A DNA stretch of 64,000 nt, taken from Nymphaea colorata (taxonomy: Eukaryota > Streptophyta > Magnoliopsida > Nymphaeales > Nymphaeaceae). The stretch is from positions 15,082,040-15,146,039 of the forward strand of contig NC_045145.1 of assembly GCF_008831285.2 (NCBI RefSeq), written 5' to 3'. Position numbers and translations under genes: made by a program. Positions within the stretch are counted from its first letter, which is position 1. Every line of letters starts with the position of its first letter. The notes beneath the pieces were generated by a model. It was given only the letters and a program-made list of their open reading frames with translations. It was not told the DNA's origin and searched no databases. Below are positions 35,281 through 48,331 of the stretch, one piece after another.

Positions 35281-37255
35281 CCCCTATAGAGAAGGGGAAG
35301 AAAGAATTCTAATCAGTTAGAATTGTCGGATAGTGCATACGCATATGCGCATATACACACATTTATATGGGGATGGGAGGATGCAGAGAGAGAATCCCAA
35401 TCTATCCTTTGTTTAAAAAATTTTAAATCTATAACGGAAAATACCATAAACTTCCACTGTGACATAAACCGTCGCTAATACCCTTGTAGCTAATGTTTTA
35501 GGAAGCGATTTTTAACTTTTAGTCTTCTGGGGCTATAAATACAAATAAATAAATACATACGTGGGGAAATAAATGCAAAGAAAATTAGTTGATCAATAAA
35601 TTGGCATGAGAGGGGAAATAAATGCAAAGGAAAACAGTTGATCATCGATGGGAGTGCAATTAATTGGTCAAGAGCTGTAGCCTGTAGGACACAAATGCAA
35701 GATCCTGACGGCAGAACCGGAAGATCCATCGCCTTCAAAAACAGATGGTGGCAAGTCGGCGTATTAGCTATATGGGGACTAAAACGAGAAGAACAAGAAT
35801 GGAAGCAACTCTTACATTCTCATGTCAAACGCTATTTGCAATTTTTTTCAGCTCGCCACGCATTTACTTGGCAATCTTGATGAGAGTCCCTCAAAGGATT
35901 GGCCAATTGGCCCATGCCTGTCCGGCTGTCCCACTAATTGAGGAAATTTAATTGCCCAAGACACACTTAACGAGCTAGTTGACCATAGTTATGGGTGCTT
36001 CAGGTTTTATCTTATATATTCTATCAACTAAGTTTGTGATAAAATAATGTAACTTATATAGCCTTTTTTTTAAGAATATCGAAAATATGGCTTTCTATCA
36101 TCACCAAATCTTCGCTTTTTTTTAAAGTTCCCTAATGTTTATTGGTGGATGTATTGATTAAGAGAGAGGGGGGGGGGGGGAGAGAGAGAGAAATATCTAT
36201 CAGCACGGTTTCAAGAACGAAAATGCTAGTCATTACTAATAATACTGGTCGTTTCCAACTTTAGTAAGTTTAGTCACTCAGTTTGTCACAATTAGAGCCA
36301 AATTTTGTGAAAGTTTGCAGATTACCATACCTATGGATTTTAAAGTGTGCGTTTTATGTGCAGTACTAACTTCAACCATCTGACTTGTTAGATCGGATGA
36401 TCCAAAAGAACTTTTTGCGCCACACAAAAATGCCATTGACTGCGTACTTGCAGGTCTCTCGTTGACAAATTTTTGAGTTTCCTCCCTTCCCCTAGAAAGG
36501 TACAGTGAAATACTAATCTAATTGGTCTACGTGCTGCGAGATGCCAGAAACAGGTTATCCTGTTCACTTGAACAACTCAAGTTCTCGACATACAAAACAG
36601 GAGCATTTTGGAGCTGGATAATTTGGATCCTACCGGCTAGATCATTGACGACTGAATGTTTTCGGCGTTCTAACCATTTTGGTGGCAATTCATGTAATTA
36701 CTTAGTGGCATTAAGGACCATAACATAGCTGGTTGAGCCGGCTGACATGTAAACAGTACATCGTCAGTTTTATTCATGTAGGTGCTACTTTCTTGAACTA
36801 CAAACGACGGTGCTACAGCCATGCAGGTTCCAAAGCAAGCTTTAAAAGCCTGAGACCAGTCTCAGGGGTTGGGGAGGCTTAGGCTTCTCTGGTATCAGCC
36901 ATTGATGCAATTACCTGGTTTGTTGACTATTAGGTTTTAATTTATAGCATCTATACCATCAATTTTGAATAATAAATCCATCATCCGAAGAGTAGAAGAA
37001 TGTCTTAGATTGAAGCTGGTCTTGGAGGCGGTTAGGAGATCACATCCTTTTAGCTAATGATCTACATAATAGTGATAGTCAATAGAGGTGATTGTTCACA
37101 TGCCGCCTCATCCACATAGGATGTTGCACTTCACCTCGCAGAGACAGGCTAATTACATGTGACTTCATATTAATTTCAAACCAATAACATATGAAGTTCA
37201 GTTAAAGGTACAATCTATACATAGTAGGAAGTTCAACATATGCACTTAAAAAGAG

Positions 37256-39289
37256 CTAGTCTTTACAACACAGAAGGCCTAGGCCTGGGCCTGGCTTGAA
37301 CAGAGCACCATAGTCCTTCTGATCTAGAGGATGCAGAAACTTGCAGTTTGGGCACGTTGGAGAAGCCTTGCATAGCATCACAAGCATGTGGCACCTCATG
37401 CATGCAGCTGCAACCATCTCCTGCGCTTCTTTCTCTAAATCAGGCAACAACAACCGAGTCGGCCGCGGATCGGTGGACGCTTTTGCTCGGATGTGCAGGT
37501 CATCTTGCCTCTTCTCTTTAATCGGCGCCGTGACCTGTGAATCATCTGATCTGCTGTCCGGAGATCGCCGTGGGCCGCTCTCCTTATGCATGTTGCTTTC
37601 GTTATCACTGAGTGAGTCATAGGGCAGGTTGAGCTCCAGTTCAAGTCTCATGGTCTTCTTGGGTGAGTGGTCCGGCTCTTCGCGTTCCTCCCTTGGGTCC
37701 TTGCATGTCCTCTTTCGGGTTCTAGTGTTATAGAAGTGAATCTGTCCAGACTGTGAGAACGCAAACAGAACAGTGAGTTTTAGAAATCTTCAAGTGGATT
37801 CCAAATTGTTCAGACCATTAACTAATGAAGTTTTATATGTATATATGTAGATATTCACGCGTCATACTATATTTCATGCCATAACTGGTCGGACCCACCT
37901 ATGCCACATGACTGATTATGCTGCAATCTCATCTGTAGCTTTTGGGTCAGGACTGCCGATGTGCATGTATATTCAATAGCCATCTCAACCAACCGAAGCT
38001 CTGACCAATATTATTGGGTTTGGGCCATACAGCCGGACCCAGTTCATAATGGATCTGAGTTGGACACTGAAAGAAGGAATACTTGACCTGGCCGGAAGTG
38101 GCCAACTTGACCTAACCTGGATACTGAGTCTGGCTACGGATGTGGTTGAACCGTCACAAGACTCACAACCAAGTACGCAGGTCTCATCAAAGTCCCCCTT
38201 GATTGCTTCCCGTCGTGTGGATATAGCAAATGGAATAAGTTAATTTTTATCTTTGCTATACGTCTAAGGAAACAAAATTTCATACTGTTGTAGTTTTCAG
38301 ACAAAATTTGTAATATATTCTGCCATGAAATCCCCCAATAATTTTAAACAGATGGATTTCGCTGACTCCCGGAATTTGAAGCTTGAAACCAAAAGATGAA
38401 GAGCTGCCGAAGTATCATAAATGAAAGGAGGGAGTCAAAAGCAGCACAGCGTGAAAAACAGTAAATGTAATCATACGTTTGAAGCCAAAAGGAGGTCCGT
38501 AGTAAAAGGGCGATGAGTCTGAACCTCTAATAAATAGATTGAGATTACGAACCCGTATTGCATCAGAAGCAAAATTATTCTTTTCTCTATTAATTTGCAG
38601 CATAACGGGAATACTTTCTCACAGAAGAAAACAGCCTAAGATCACATGGTTCTTGCATGCTTTTTCAATATAACAGGGTAGCGACCAGAAACAAAGCATA
38701 AAAAAGGTACTAGCAATGCTTCCTACCAATGCTTAAACAGGCATAAAGCCACTGGCTTGAAAGTTGAAACTGCTACTTTTGAAGCTAGCTTAAACTGTAT
38801 CTACTTTGACTTTTGCCAACATTTAGCAGCCTCAAAAATATCCTTGAAAAAATCTTCACCAAGAAAACGATACCACGGAAGACTCAATTACGGCTCGATG
38901 AATTTCAATAATTTGATAGAAAAACCATGGTTGGTATGACTTATTATTCATCAACTACCACCTACTCCACGCTTTGTCCTATGAAACACTCGATATGAAA
39001 GTCCAACTGTTCATGACGGTGATGATGATGAAGATGGCGGTGGTGCAGGGTGCAGGGACGGCCATGATAAATTAAGATAAGATCATGATGGTGGTGGTGG
39101 TAATGATGAACGATCGGATACCTGAAGATCAAGACACTGCTGCCACTCCAGAGGAAGGGGCCTCTCCATTTGGAGCTCGACGTGGGTTGAGTCCTTAAGC
39201 AAGTCTCCAAACTTCCTCTTCAAGGAAGAGTTCTCCGCAGCGAAGAAGTTGGCCTCCTTGGGGGCTGGCGCTGTACGAAAGGAAACCAT
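37256..39289 (-). CDS. CFL1-like WW-domain protein with C-terminal Cys motif and EAR-type motif
   Basis: Two exons on the minus strand, 39289..39122 and 37750..37256, phase 0, 220 aa. Residues 42-75 form a WW-like domain: RPLPLEWQQCLDLQ is followed across the intron by SGQIHFYNTRTRKRTCKDP. The first Trp is present, but the position of the second canonical Trp reads Cys (TCKDP). LELELNL at 92-98 matches the LxLxL repression motif. Residues 173-192 carry CMRCHMLVMLCKASPTCPNC, a CxxC...CxxC zinc-ribbon-like site. This arrangement is that of plant CURLY FLAG LEAF 1 proteins and Arabidopsis relatives such as At2g33510, which act in the nucleus as negative regulators of cuticle genes through HDG1. 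The ATG at 39289 is preferred over one 17 codons upstream because its context is CCATGG. Function in this plant is inferred. Confidence 0.88.
37751..39121 (-). other. Intron of the CFL1-like gene
   Basis: 1371 nt, GT-AG on the minus strand, splitting the WW domain exactly after the DLQ of its first strand. Near the donor end (39015-39105 plus strand) it holds GATGATGAT and GGTGGTGGT short repeats. Nothing else seen. Confidence 0.85.
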
Positions 39290-39446
39290 GGAGCCTTTTC
39301 TTTCTCTTGTTTCCTTCAGAGAGACACGAACCCAACTCATGCACAGATTCTCTTTGCAGGGGAACGTATGTGGGAGTTCTCTCTCTCTCTCTTCTTTTGC
39401 TGTCTACAATAGAGAGGAGGGTGTGCGGTGGTGGGCTGAAACGCCA

Positions 39447-39453
39447 ATTTATA
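39447..39453 (-). promoter_or_regulatory. TATA box of the CFL1-like gene
   Basis: TATAAAT on the minus strand, about 158 bp before the chosen ATG. The intervening leader contains a GA-rich tract (TC run on the plus strand at about 39378-39393), as is common in plant 5' UTRs. Confidence 0.6.
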
Positions 39454-41448
39454 AAGCCAGAATTGTAGGGGATGGATGGGTGAGAAACTGAAGCCAGAAT
39501 CTGTCCACGGGCTCTTCGAAAACAAAGGGGAGAGAAGGGGTGGGAGGGTGCGTGGGGGCCACCCTCCATTTAAAGGGGCATAGTGAGGTTGGTTTTGTTA
39601 TTATGCACGAGCCTTTATGGCCCCCCTCCCTCCGTTCAGTCGGCTTGGCTCAACAGCAGACTCGGCTCAGCTGAGCTCACCCGTTTCTGCCACTTGTTTG
39701 CGTTTTCTGTCGCCGTAATTACTTGTTTCTCTGAGTTCGCCCGACGCCTCTCATCACTTCTTCACATCTTTCTTCTTACAACGACAAGTCACCGCGCCTT
39801 GAAGATTACGGGTTATACGAATCAGTTCCACAGAGAAAATAGCAGTTTGGAATTATATATTGCGAACTGGTCATATCAATTAATTTGTAACAGAAGATGG
39901 CCGTCCTTATCTGTGTCGCTCGACGGAGCGAGGGGAGAGAGATTTAGTCTCTTCGATGTGCTAGAAGGAAGTATGGGGAAAGAGATATTGTCGGCATCGG
40001 TGATTCTAAGAGAAGTGACGACAGTGGAAGGGGCTGAGTAGTGTGTCAAGTCGTCCTGTAACGCCTTGCCTTAACGTGGTGTGCGTGTGATGGAAAAACC
40101 ACACGCCAACAGAATTCCAAGCATGATCGGCTATACGTCGACTGAGGTCGGTTTGTTTATTTCACTGCAACTGCTTACTACGATGCGTGTCTATGCATTC
40201 TTGCATAAACACATCTATCCTATACCCTCTTTCTCTCTCTCTCTCTTTTTCAATTTTTCCTTTAATGGGGTTCATGCCTCTGCCTATGCCTCTCATGCAT
40301 TTATTCAGGTAGGTGTGCATTACTATGCACGGCTACCTCATATTTTTTTTAGACAGCATTTTAATGCATGACTGCCGTATGCGATCGTCAGTTGCGTGCA
40401 TTCCTGTGCCACAACACAGACACACACATATATTTATATCTAGAGAGAGACCTACTAACAGATGCAAATATTAGTGTAAGGATGCAAGCAACACTGTAAA
40501 CAAAGGAACAGATATAATATGCATGAAAAATAGGCAGAAAAATACATCGTAACTTATGATATTTTTGGTTCGGTTGATTTATTAAATCTCATGAAAAAGA
40601 GAGGAAAAACATCGGGCCATGTTTGACGAGTCATACATTTCATTATAGACATACTCCGGACATCTTCTTCAATAACTGGCCAACTGTTGACCTTAGCAGT
40701 TTTCATTAATTGAATTTTGAAATGAATTCGACTCGATCGAACCTACTACCATGGTAACCTTTTAAGGGAGAAGCCGCAAATAACTGATTTTAAAATCATC
40801 TGATAGTTATACCCTGATATATGTCCCACGCAGGCAAGTGTGCCTACCATTATATCATAGGCATCATTAATTAATCAATATATATGTCCACATATATATA
40901 TATTTTAATTTTTCTCTTGTTACTCTTGTGCACAAGCACGTACACATAGTTGATGTGCAGGATGTATAGTATATTATTTTTTGCGCCATACATGAGATGG
41001 TGCTAGTTATATACTTAATTTCCATGCATGCTGTCATCCAATTCATCTATCCTGCTGTCAAACCATTGGCACCAGTGCGTGTGACCGACATTGAATCGAT
41101 AGTCAAACTGTAAACAATGTGTATTTATGAACTTCTTGGGCAAGCATGCAGCTGATTGTGAAGGGAGAAGAACTCTGTTGAAAAAGTGGGTGGGCACGCG
41201 CACGGTTTGAAAGAAGGATGGCTCCAGCAGGCGGAGGAGCTAGCCGATGGAGCTAACGAGACGGTGCAATAAAGAAAGGCACAGAAGGCCGTGGCAGAAG
41301 TTATCCAGAGAGGAAAACATAAGCACAGTGCAACTCATTAATGACCCTCCTGAAATACAGTTGAGCCATTCTTGAATGAGCCTTTAAATGCAGCCATTTG
41401 TCCTCCATTACTCTCATACCCATATTTGGCTACTCAAAAAAAAGAAGC

Positions 41449-41472
41449 CTCTCTCTCTCTCTCTCTCTCTCT
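41449..41472. repeat. (CT)n microsatellite
   Basis: A pure CT run of 24 bp after an A-rich stretch. No gene nearby. Confidence 0.9.
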
Positions 41473-44400
41473 TTCTGCTGCAAGGCCTGCAGGCAACTAC
41501 CACTTTGGGTACAAGAAAATATGGTTCTGGCAACCTTATTATTGCTCGTTTATTTCTGTGACAATCCACTAAAGCATCAACTGCTTGCCTTCAATAACTA
41601 GGCAGCTGTGAAAAATCTAAGACTAGACCAACAAATGATCTTACATGCATCCTTGTGAGAGTCAATAATTAGAAACTATCTACCACCTTTATTGCTACAA
41701 CCATATGCTTAAGAAATAGCAGGAAAGATATTCAATGTTTCTCTAACCACACACATACACACGTATGCAAATATGCACACACATGTATATGCATCTCCAA
41801 ACACAAACACACACATATGTGTGTGTGTGTGCATGAGCGTCTGCGTATAAACATACTCTAGAGTTTTCGCCAACTAGCTGGAGTTTTCTGCTTGCGGCTG
41901 TTAATCAAAATAGAGGAAAAGAATCAAATATACGCATGCATATAAACATTTATAATGTATATGTAGCTGCCAAGGTGTTTATGTACCGGATATTTTTGCT
42001 CATCGATCTAAAGGCACTTCATTGATTACAAAAGCTAACCCGCTAGGTTCTACATGCATCATGGATGCTAAATTTAGCAGAGGAGCAGAGCCCTTTAAGG
42101 GTGTTAAAAGGAGAAGACGACAGGATTGTGGTTATGTCATGGTCATTAACTATGGTGTGCCCAAAACATAAATGCCTTCTATTGAGTCTAGAGATCAATG
42201 TTGAAAGGCATTAAAGGAGGAAACCAGGTGGCCATTGGTCTTAGGTCCGGTTACCTGCCCTGTCTAACCTTCCCCCATTAACTCCCCTTGAATTCAAAGC
42301 ATATCTGCCTTCGTCTCCTTGATTAAATGTGGTATTCAAGGGCATTCATGGCATTGGCTTCCATTTTAGACAGAAGCCATTGCCCACCAGATGGAGGTCC
42401 TCACTGCTTCTCCCCTCATTCAATTAAAGGCATTACCATTCTCATAATTGGTGTACGTTAAATGCACAAACCAACTTACCCTTCAAGTCTCTTCCTTTCC
42501 TTTAATTTTCTTTTCTTCTACTTCCCCCTCAATGTTATTACAATCTCTTCACTGCAGCCTCCTGTCACAATTTCCCCTCGTTTTCCTGTTTTCTTAAATA
42601 AAAAAACTGCTTCAGAGTACTGACATCGTCATTTTTTGTTAGACCCTCGCCTTCAATGCCCTTCCCAATTTAATTTTCTAGGAATATGTCTTTTAGCTAT
42701 ATATGACGCGATTTAATTTCCTAGAACCAGAGCAAGAAGAAGAAAAATAAGAAAAAGAAGACGACGAAGTAAACCATGCATGTAGGATTATAAACGGTTC
42801 TGTTCTACGATGGAATATACCAGATCCTTAGCTAAGTATTTAGCTGATTCAAATCTGGCTCATCCTGATATGGTTGGCATCAATCCTTCATCATTCTGAT
42901 ATGGGGTAACAGATCTCCTGATAAATTAATTCAGATTTCTTCTTGGAAAGCGTGACGGCATATAATTGAAATGAAGAAAGATGTGATAAGAAATGCAAAA
43001 GTAAATAGTAATTACGTGACAAAAAACTTTGTGCAGTTCTTTCAACTGAAGTATTCTCAAAGCCAGTTTAAAGGTGCTTAATTTTATAGTGTTTTGCTTG
43101 ATCATCACCCTCGATTAGATTCCACTTCACACTGCTTTGCTTTATCTAGTGACTTATTGTAATGAAACAATCTCTTTCCCGCTAGCTAGCTTTAGGTTCT
43201 TGCACACTTTACTTTTCATTTGCTGGCAATTCTATGCTAGGAAAACCAGATGTTCTCAAGGCCTTCAATTCAGAAGTACAAGTACGCGATATCTAGAGTA
43301 GGCATCTCGCGACTGGGTTGAGGCCAACGAAGAGAAAAAAATAAAAGTCCATCATGTGTAGGAACTAGGAAGTGAGTACTGAAGGAATTTAGAGCGCAGA
43401 ATTTGTGCCATCTACATGCTATGACTCACGGTCGCCGTGGCCGATCTTCTCCATCTATATTGGAGACTACGACAAGTACAATATAGAATATAACAATGCC
43501 ATTACCTTGTTAGCTTCCAATAGCGCGCACTCTGATTTTAATTTGCACACACAACTTCAACAAACTTTAACTATTGAATTTGTAACCCCAATTGCGTCCT
43601 TGTCTCTCTTAAATACTATTAGGGGTAGGTGCAGATCAAATTGCCGGATCAGCTACTACATTCAATGCAGTTGGGTGGAACTGCTTCCGGTCTATTCCTT
43701 TTTATTATATACAGTAAGCTATGATTTGGATCGGGTTGAGTCCAGGTAAGGAAATAATTGTCATTTAAAGAAAAGGAAGAAGAAAATTACAGTTAGCTCA
43801 TTAAGAGCGAGAGCAGCCCAGCTGCTCCATTGTGCAACCAATTAGTCGTTCCCTCCTTTACATAAAGCACAACTTTGTATGAAAAGATTAGGTGCCACAT
43901 GCTTTTTGAACGCTTCAATGTATTGGAAACCATGGTAAAACCTCTCAGTTATATCTCTTCTCTTACCTCGACTGCATCTGTCATCCAGAAGATCAGCTTG
44001 TGGAATTAAATCCAAATGATTTAAGCCACAACTGTCAGGACGGGTAACAGAGAAGGCCAACCCCATTATATATGCCAACCGATTGATGTTTCATAGAAAA
44101 AACAGTTTCCCTAATATGTTCCCCATTTTATATGAAACTCGCCTTCATATGATCTGATGTACTGTCTTGCTTGCTTGTGAATCTTCACTTAGACTTTGGG
44201 GAAGGAAAGGAGCATAGTGGTTTTCCTTCCGCACTTGAGCATGAGATGATTGATGACTCTATATCGCTGGGGCATGCAGTGGTGTAAAAAGAAATTATTT
44301 TATAAAAAAAATAAAACTACAACAATAACTTAAAAAACGTTTGAATATCTTTAAAAGAATCAACAGTTTGTCACATTACACTTCTTGATCAGCCCACAAA

Positions 44401-45108
44401 ATCGAACGTACTTGCCAGTGATTTACTTGGAAATTCAGGCACTTCTCGGCAAGCGAAAGCTCTTAGACAAGAGCTCAGCTAAAGGCAAGGATAAAAATAT
44501 AGTGCTTAGGTATGGAAATCTAACAGCATCAATTTTAAACCACCAGGCAGTGGCATGGGCCGAGCTACATTGTAGCAATTCAACTTACAAAAATTATTTT
44601 ATTTACATATGTAAATTTCATTAATTTTTTAGTTTTTCATATCTGAATATCTGAAATTTAAACTTGCCCATCAACCAAAAATTTGTTTTTGCTCCACCAC
44701 TACCACTAAGCTGATCGGCTACGCCCTTCGAAACAGCCAGTTAGAACGGTTGTACGTAAAATTTTGAAAAGAGTAAACTGAAGGTACGTTGGAGCCACAT
44801 GGTTCGGCTTGCTCGGAGCCCCAAAAATAAAATGTCGGTCGAATAATGTCCGGTCCTTGGCTTCCCCAGAAAAAAGACGTAACGACCATGAGTTGTTCAA
44901 AAATTGTTAAAAAGGGTGGGTGCCACGTGATATTTCTTGTACTTCAGGGGGGTGAACTGAACGACGTGCGAATATCGTATGCCCTTGCTTCAATCAAAGC
45001 CACATAAGTTAAAAATTCTTGTAACTTTTTTTTTTTAAAATAAACTAGATAAAAGAATATATTGGTATGCAACGTTGTCATATGGATAGACTTTAAAAAT
45101 CCGTCGTC

Positions 45109-45175
45109 AAAAATAGTCGCTAAATTGGCATTAGTCATAGTTTATGACTACATGTTACTTTTAGCGACAATTTTT
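45109..45175. mobile_element. Hairpin MITE-like element with GTCGCTAAA arms
   Basis: AAAAATAGTCGCTAAA (45109-45124) pairs with TTTAGCGACAATTTTT (45160-45175), 15 of 16 positions. A second hairpin, TAGTCATA/TATGACTA, lies exactly inside it (45132-45150). Outer phrases CCGTCGTC (about 45101) and AACCGTCGTTGC (about 45185) suggest longer, decayed arms. A related GTCGCTAAT phrase occurs near 35472. Confidence 0.55.
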
Positions 45176-45526
45176 AAAATTTTAACCGTCGTTGCTTTTC
45201 CATCACGTGTGTACCTCAAATAGAATATAAGAAGTTTAAAAAAAGAATATTAGCTACGGTTTTATTGAGTGAGCATCTTAATGAAAGGTTTTGCTATTCC
45301 CAAACCAGATCCGTTCTTCAAAATTTATGCTTTAATTTCTTGGTATCGTCTTGGCTTTTTTTAAGTATCTCACCGTAAGAGGTCATTGTGTGCCGTAAAA
45401 TTGACTTAGCGATATGTAATCGTTCCAGGCGACTCCTTGGCGAGCATTTGACAAGAAGAACATTGAGCTCCTAAAACACATAGTCTACAACAACTAAAAT
45501 ACATGTTGTAAGCAGAGGGTAGAGGC

Positions 45527-45548
45527 AGATGTGGGCAATTGCCCACAC
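45527..45548 (+). repeat. Dispersed repeat, copy A
   Basis: AGATGTGGGCAATTGCCCAC plus AC. It matches, at 20 of 22 positions, the reverse complement of 52206-52227. The core TGGGCAATTGCCCA is itself a perfect palindrome here. The flanking text also resembles a decayed interspersed element. Confidence 0.6.
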
Positions 45549-46040
45549 AAACCCACGAAAAATTCTTATTTTCATATTGATATCTCAAGGCAATTTTTCT
45601 CAATGCCCTTGAAAATTTTAAATCTTATTACTAGTACTCCTTAGCAAGAAATTTCTAGCTCCACTCCTAGTGCCTGTATCTTATTTAGGAGAACATAGTC
45701 TGATTATGTAAAATATTTGACTCATGAACTTAAGAACAATTTTCGTAATGCACGTACTGCGTTTTATGGAAACAAGAATATGGATGTTATCAAAACACTC
45801 AATTAATAACATAAGAACCACTAAATCTATAGACAAGAACTTATAAATGAAGCAAAATTAGCAAGCTAACATTTGTAATAATATCTAAAAAAAAAAGTTA
45901 ATGACGCTAGTGAATGAAAATGTATGAAGAACAAAAACCAAGTTAAAAAACATAAAAGCTAATTTCGGGAAATGGAATGATCCCATTTTCTTAGTGCGTG
46001 TGCAAATAACAATGTCTTCGGTTGAGATGGTATCGCGTGA

Positions 46041-46150
46041 GAACATTATCTGAAGTTCTAAACACTAAAATCCTAAATCAAAAGAAAAAACTAAGAACGT
46101 TATCTGAAGTTCTAAACAGTAAAATCCTAAAGCAAAAGTAAAAACTAAGT
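46041..46150. repeat. Tandem duplication, period 54 bp
   Basis: GAACATTATCTGAAGTTCTA at 46041 recurs as GAACGTTATCTGAAGTTCTA at 46095, and the similarity continues through AAAATCCTAAA and the A-rich tail of each unit. Confidence 0.85.
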
Positions 46151-47081
46151 CCAAACAGTTTAAAGGACATCTGAAGCGCATTGAATGATGGTCGATGGTA
46201 TCAGAAGGTAGTCGCATCTTTACCCTCCATACACTTCGTCCGACGTCTTCTTTCTCTCATCTTTCTTCACCACCAACTTTTCATTTCCAGAAAAAGGGCC
46301 ATCCATAGATTCCTTCTCGTGTTTGAAGGGAAAAACTGTCCCTTTCTTCACACGCGCGCCCTGACGGACAGATCTAAAGTACAAAACAGCTTCCGGGTCC
46401 ACTTCAGGTCGCTCGGGATAAGAAAAATTTATACCTCACCACCGACCGCTGATCACGGACCGTTGTTTGAGACAGCAAACACGTAGAAAATTTTCCCGCC
46501 TCGTCCATTCCGGCTTCAGATAGGCGCACAACCTGTATTCAAGATTAATTATCTCGACCCACAAACAAACAGGTAAAAGCCAAAACCGTTTGTAATTCAA
46601 TTGCATGTGACAACATCTATTCAAGATTAATTATCAGTACCAACAGGGGAGACGATCGATCTTAATTATCGCAATAATTATGAGGGAGAAAGAAAGGTCG
46701 GGAATGGTCGTTTGGGATGACGAAAACGGCATTAAAGTCTTGGCGGACACTTAATTCATCGACGTCAATCGTTAGAAGAAAAAGAAAAGGAAAGGGTGGA
46801 GTTATTTCTTCATTTACTGCTGGACGAGGCCGCTTAACTACGCTATTATGAATCGATTGTCCACTTGATGACAGTACTTCGAATCCGCCGATCATCCAAT
46901 ATTTTAAACCTCCCGATCCTGCAAATGCATACGGAATGGAATCAAGACCGCCGATTTCGAGCCTATCAGCCTGATAATCGATCCACTTGCTACCATATAT
47001 ATTAATTGTGAACGAGATGCCTGCATTCAATTCTTCTTGCAATTTAAAACTGAGGTGCCAACTTCATTTCCTCTACCATTA

Positions 47082-47084
<3 letters not shown>

Positions 47085-47131
<47 letters not shown>

Positions 47132-47153
47132 ATATATATATATATATATATAT
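47085..47153. repeat. (TC)n(TA)n compound microsatellite
   Basis: About 41 bp of TC followed directly by about 28 bp of TA/TATC. Likely polymorphic. Confidence 0.95.
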
Positions 47154-47891
47154 TGGTAATCTTAATCATATCATAGATTACCAAACCACCAGTCCCCCAT
47201 GGAGACTAGAAAAAAGCCTCATAACATTCGTATCAGAAAATGAAATGAGGAATTTGGATCTCCATGGCCCAATATTTATTTCACAAAATATATGTATTTT
47301 TTTATATAGCACAACATGTACATCTTTATTGCACAAATTGTGGATCTCCTTAGGATAGCAAAGGAAACTTAATGTCCAACTAGTTGCATGCATGCACCAC
47401 ACAAGTTGTCACATGTTTCACCCAATAAATTTGTATATCCCGTACAATTGTCATATGCATCTCATAACAATTTGCAAGTTTCATATAATTGCCACATGTG
47501 TCACCCAACTGATTTGCATGTTTCGTAGAATTTCACAATTTTTGCACAATGATTTGCCTGCTTCTTATACAAATATCAGTTTTTTATACCACACACAACA
47601 TGTTTGCATGTAACAAACAGTTTTCACTTGTACCACACAATTTTCACATATAACCTGAAATAGATTTACTTGTTTTGTATAATATATAAATTTTTAACAT
47701 GTGTAGCCTACTTTATATGCATTTTTTATATATCTTGTTACGCCAAACATGATATCCTACACTGAAAATAATTTGTTTCTCGTCCATATATCAACAATAA
47801 AGTACATTATTTACACATTGTTTCACTACTCTGAAGAGAATCATATGCGTTGAAGAAATGTATCATACAGGCTCCACTTATGCAAGAATGT

Positions 47892-47974
47892 TGCTCTCTC
47901 TCTCTCCCTCTCTCTGTCTCACTCACACACACACACACACACATACACACATATATATACACATATATATAGAT
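47892..47974. repeat. (CT)n(CA)n(TA)n compound microsatellite
   Basis: CT-rich, then CA, then TA/TATACAC runs. It forms the left border of the GC-rich island that follows. Confidence 0.9.
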
Positions 47975-47993
47975 ATATACCCATCAACTTGCC

Positions 47994-48296
47994 AAGGGGA
48001 GGTGCCGTCACCTCCTCGTCGCAAAAAAATTTTGGCCACACCACCCTCCGATGCCGCTGGGCCTCAATGCCGGCAACACTCGGCAAAGCGTCGTCAGCGG
48101 CCCAAAACTGCCAGCAACGCCTTGCCGGCCGTCGCCGGCACTATGGAGGAGAGGCGCCTTCCCTCCCTCCGCAAATTGTCGAGATTTTTTACTTTTCTAA
48201 GATACAGGGAGTATTCGATGGTGTCCGATCCAAACTATGGGACGCTTCCAGTGAAGGGTATTCCCTTTACCAAAATGTTGGCGCAAGAAGAGACGT

Positions 48297-48297
<1 letters not shown>
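47994..48297. other. GC-rich island between two microsatellites
   Basis: About 300 bp of clearly GC-richer DNA in a very AT-rich area, bounded on the left by (CA)n(TA)n and on the right by (TA)n. It contains small inverted repeats (GGAGGTGCCGTCACCTCC; TGCCGGC-CGT-CGCCGGCA). Two plus-strand frames stay open through it (47858-48364 and 47989-48360) but neither has a recognisable domain. It could be a captured gene fragment or a repeat element; I cannot tell. Confidence 0.5.

Positions 48298-48298
<1 letters not shown>

Positions 48299-48329
<31 letters not shown>
48299..48329. repeat. (TA)n microsatellite
   Basis: A 31-bp TA run forming the right border of the GC-rich island. Confidence 0.95.

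Positions 48330-48331
<2 letters not shown>

Larger units (their letters stand above)
31516..37255. other. Intergenic between ZYP1 and the CFL1-like gene (convergent)
   Basis: About 5.7 kb between two convergent genes, so it includes both 3' UTRs. A MITE-like segment (32590-32760), (GA)n at 34030-34049, a (TC)n(CA)n tract at 34816-34860, repeated blocks at 35213-35280 and a G-rich (GA)n at 36161-36190 are present. Direct repeats of AGTGAAAAGCCACGAAATCC occur at about 33060 and 33107. No gene is supportable; frames at 31800-32201, 33027-33296 and 33945-34293 lack domains. Confidence 0.6.

Noticed and set aside
39583..40041. 152-codon plus-strand frame upstream of the CFL1-like gene
   Set aside because: Lies divergently beside the CFL1-like promoter, has no domain, and reads as ordinary intergenic sequence.
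42300..42420. Hairpin GGCATTGGCTTC/GAAGCCATTGCC as a microRNA precursor
   Set aside because: The arms are only 12 nt with a short loop, and neither arm matches a known plant microRNA family.
46662..47042. 126-codon minus-strand frame
   Set aside because: Starts next to a microsatellite, no domain, no promoter or splice context that I can support.
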